From: Natronomonas sp.
Lineage (GTDB): Archaea > Halobacteriota > Halobacteria > Halobacteriales > Haloarculaceae
Direction of reading: 5' to 3'
NCBI GenBank assembly: GCA_007121575.1
Contig: SKKJ01000302.1
Coordinates: 1-5,736 of the forward strand
Length of the DNA stretch: 5,736 bases
Below the pieces are notes generated by a model that made no database searches, was not told the DNA's origin, and was given only the letters and a program-made list of their open reading frames with translations. Shown here piece after piece: positions 5,578 through 5,736 of this stretch (positions within the stretch are counted from its first letter, which is position 1; each line of letters begins with the position of its first letter). Both the position numbers and the translations under genes were made by a program.

Positions 5578-5736
5578 CTATACCGGTAACATTCCCTCTT
5601 CTTCGAGGAGCTGTCGCGCGCCTTGAAGCTCCATGTCGAAGCTGGTGAGGTCGAAATCCGGCGAGTTGAGGTCCGCGGGACCCGGAAGCGGGCCGACGTA
5701 GTCGACGCCCTCGACCACCGGGAACTCGCCGTTGTC
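5578..5736 (-). CDS. ABC transporter solute-binding protein, C-terminal end (partial)
   Basis: Only the last 52 codons are present; the rest lies beyond the window's right edge. The frame is open from the edge and ends at TAG (5578-5580). The visible sequence begins DNGEFPVVEGVDYVGPLPGP and ends RQLLEEEGMLPV. A Y/F-P-V-V-x-G-V near the end, then a short proline-rich link and a final amphipathic helix, is what I expect at the C-terminus of iron(III)-type extracellular solute-binding proteins. Its place directly upstream of an iron-type permease on the same strand supports this strongly. In haloarchaea such proteins are usually exported lipoproteins that hand substrate to the permease, but the signal peptide cannot be seen here. 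The substrate cannot be read from this fragment. Confidence 0.8.
   Translation of the reverse strand, partial: DNGEFPVVEGVDYVGPLPGPADLNSPDFDLTSFDMELQGARQLLEEEGMLPV

Overview
The window reads as haloarchaeal chromosome. The proteins are acidic, the genes are GC-rich with C/G-ending codons, and the gaps are AT-rich with archaeal TATA (box A) promoters placed about 28-30 bases before start codons (leaderless or near-leaderless transcripts). Two exported proteins carry twin-arginine signals, the usual export route in haloarchaea. Genus cannot be told from the sequence alone.

Layout. Bases 1-129 are an upstream region with a TATA element. Bases 130-1416 (+) encode a Tat-exported right-handed parallel beta-helix (pectate-lyase-like) protein. 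Bases 1549-2682 (+) encode a Tat lipoprotein with a Pro/Asp/Glu-rich tether and a beta-propeller resembling the N-terminal domain of GINT1 (glucosamine inositolphosphorylceramide transferase 1). Each has its own promoter, and a stem-loop plus T-tract follows the second. Bases 2683-3270 are a long AT-rich gap without a convincing gene, but with three copies of the archaeal box A octamer TTTATATA in one orientation. Bases 3271-3828 (+) encode the glutamine amidotransferase subunit of GMP synthetase (GuaAA). Converging on it from the minus strand are a two-domain iron(III)-type ABC permease (3864-5489) and, upstream of it, the last 52 residues of a protein that looks like its solute-binding partner (5578-5736, cut by the window edge).

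How they fit together. The first two genes look like an accessory cell-surface pair, one secreted and one membrane-anchored, both with folds used on carbohydrates; a joint role in surface glycan or polysaccharide metabolism is inference. GuaAA is a housekeeping purine enzyme that works with a separate ATP-pyrophosphatase subunit, GuaAB, not seen here. The binding protein and permease form an import operon; the ATPase does not follow the permease and must lie elsewhere. The most unusual items are the GINT1-like propeller in an archaeal lipoprotein, the triple box A gap with two tiny ORFs at leaderless spacing, and the abrupt base-composition change inside the beta-helix gene. I see no CRISPR array, tRNA, rRNA or insertion sequence.
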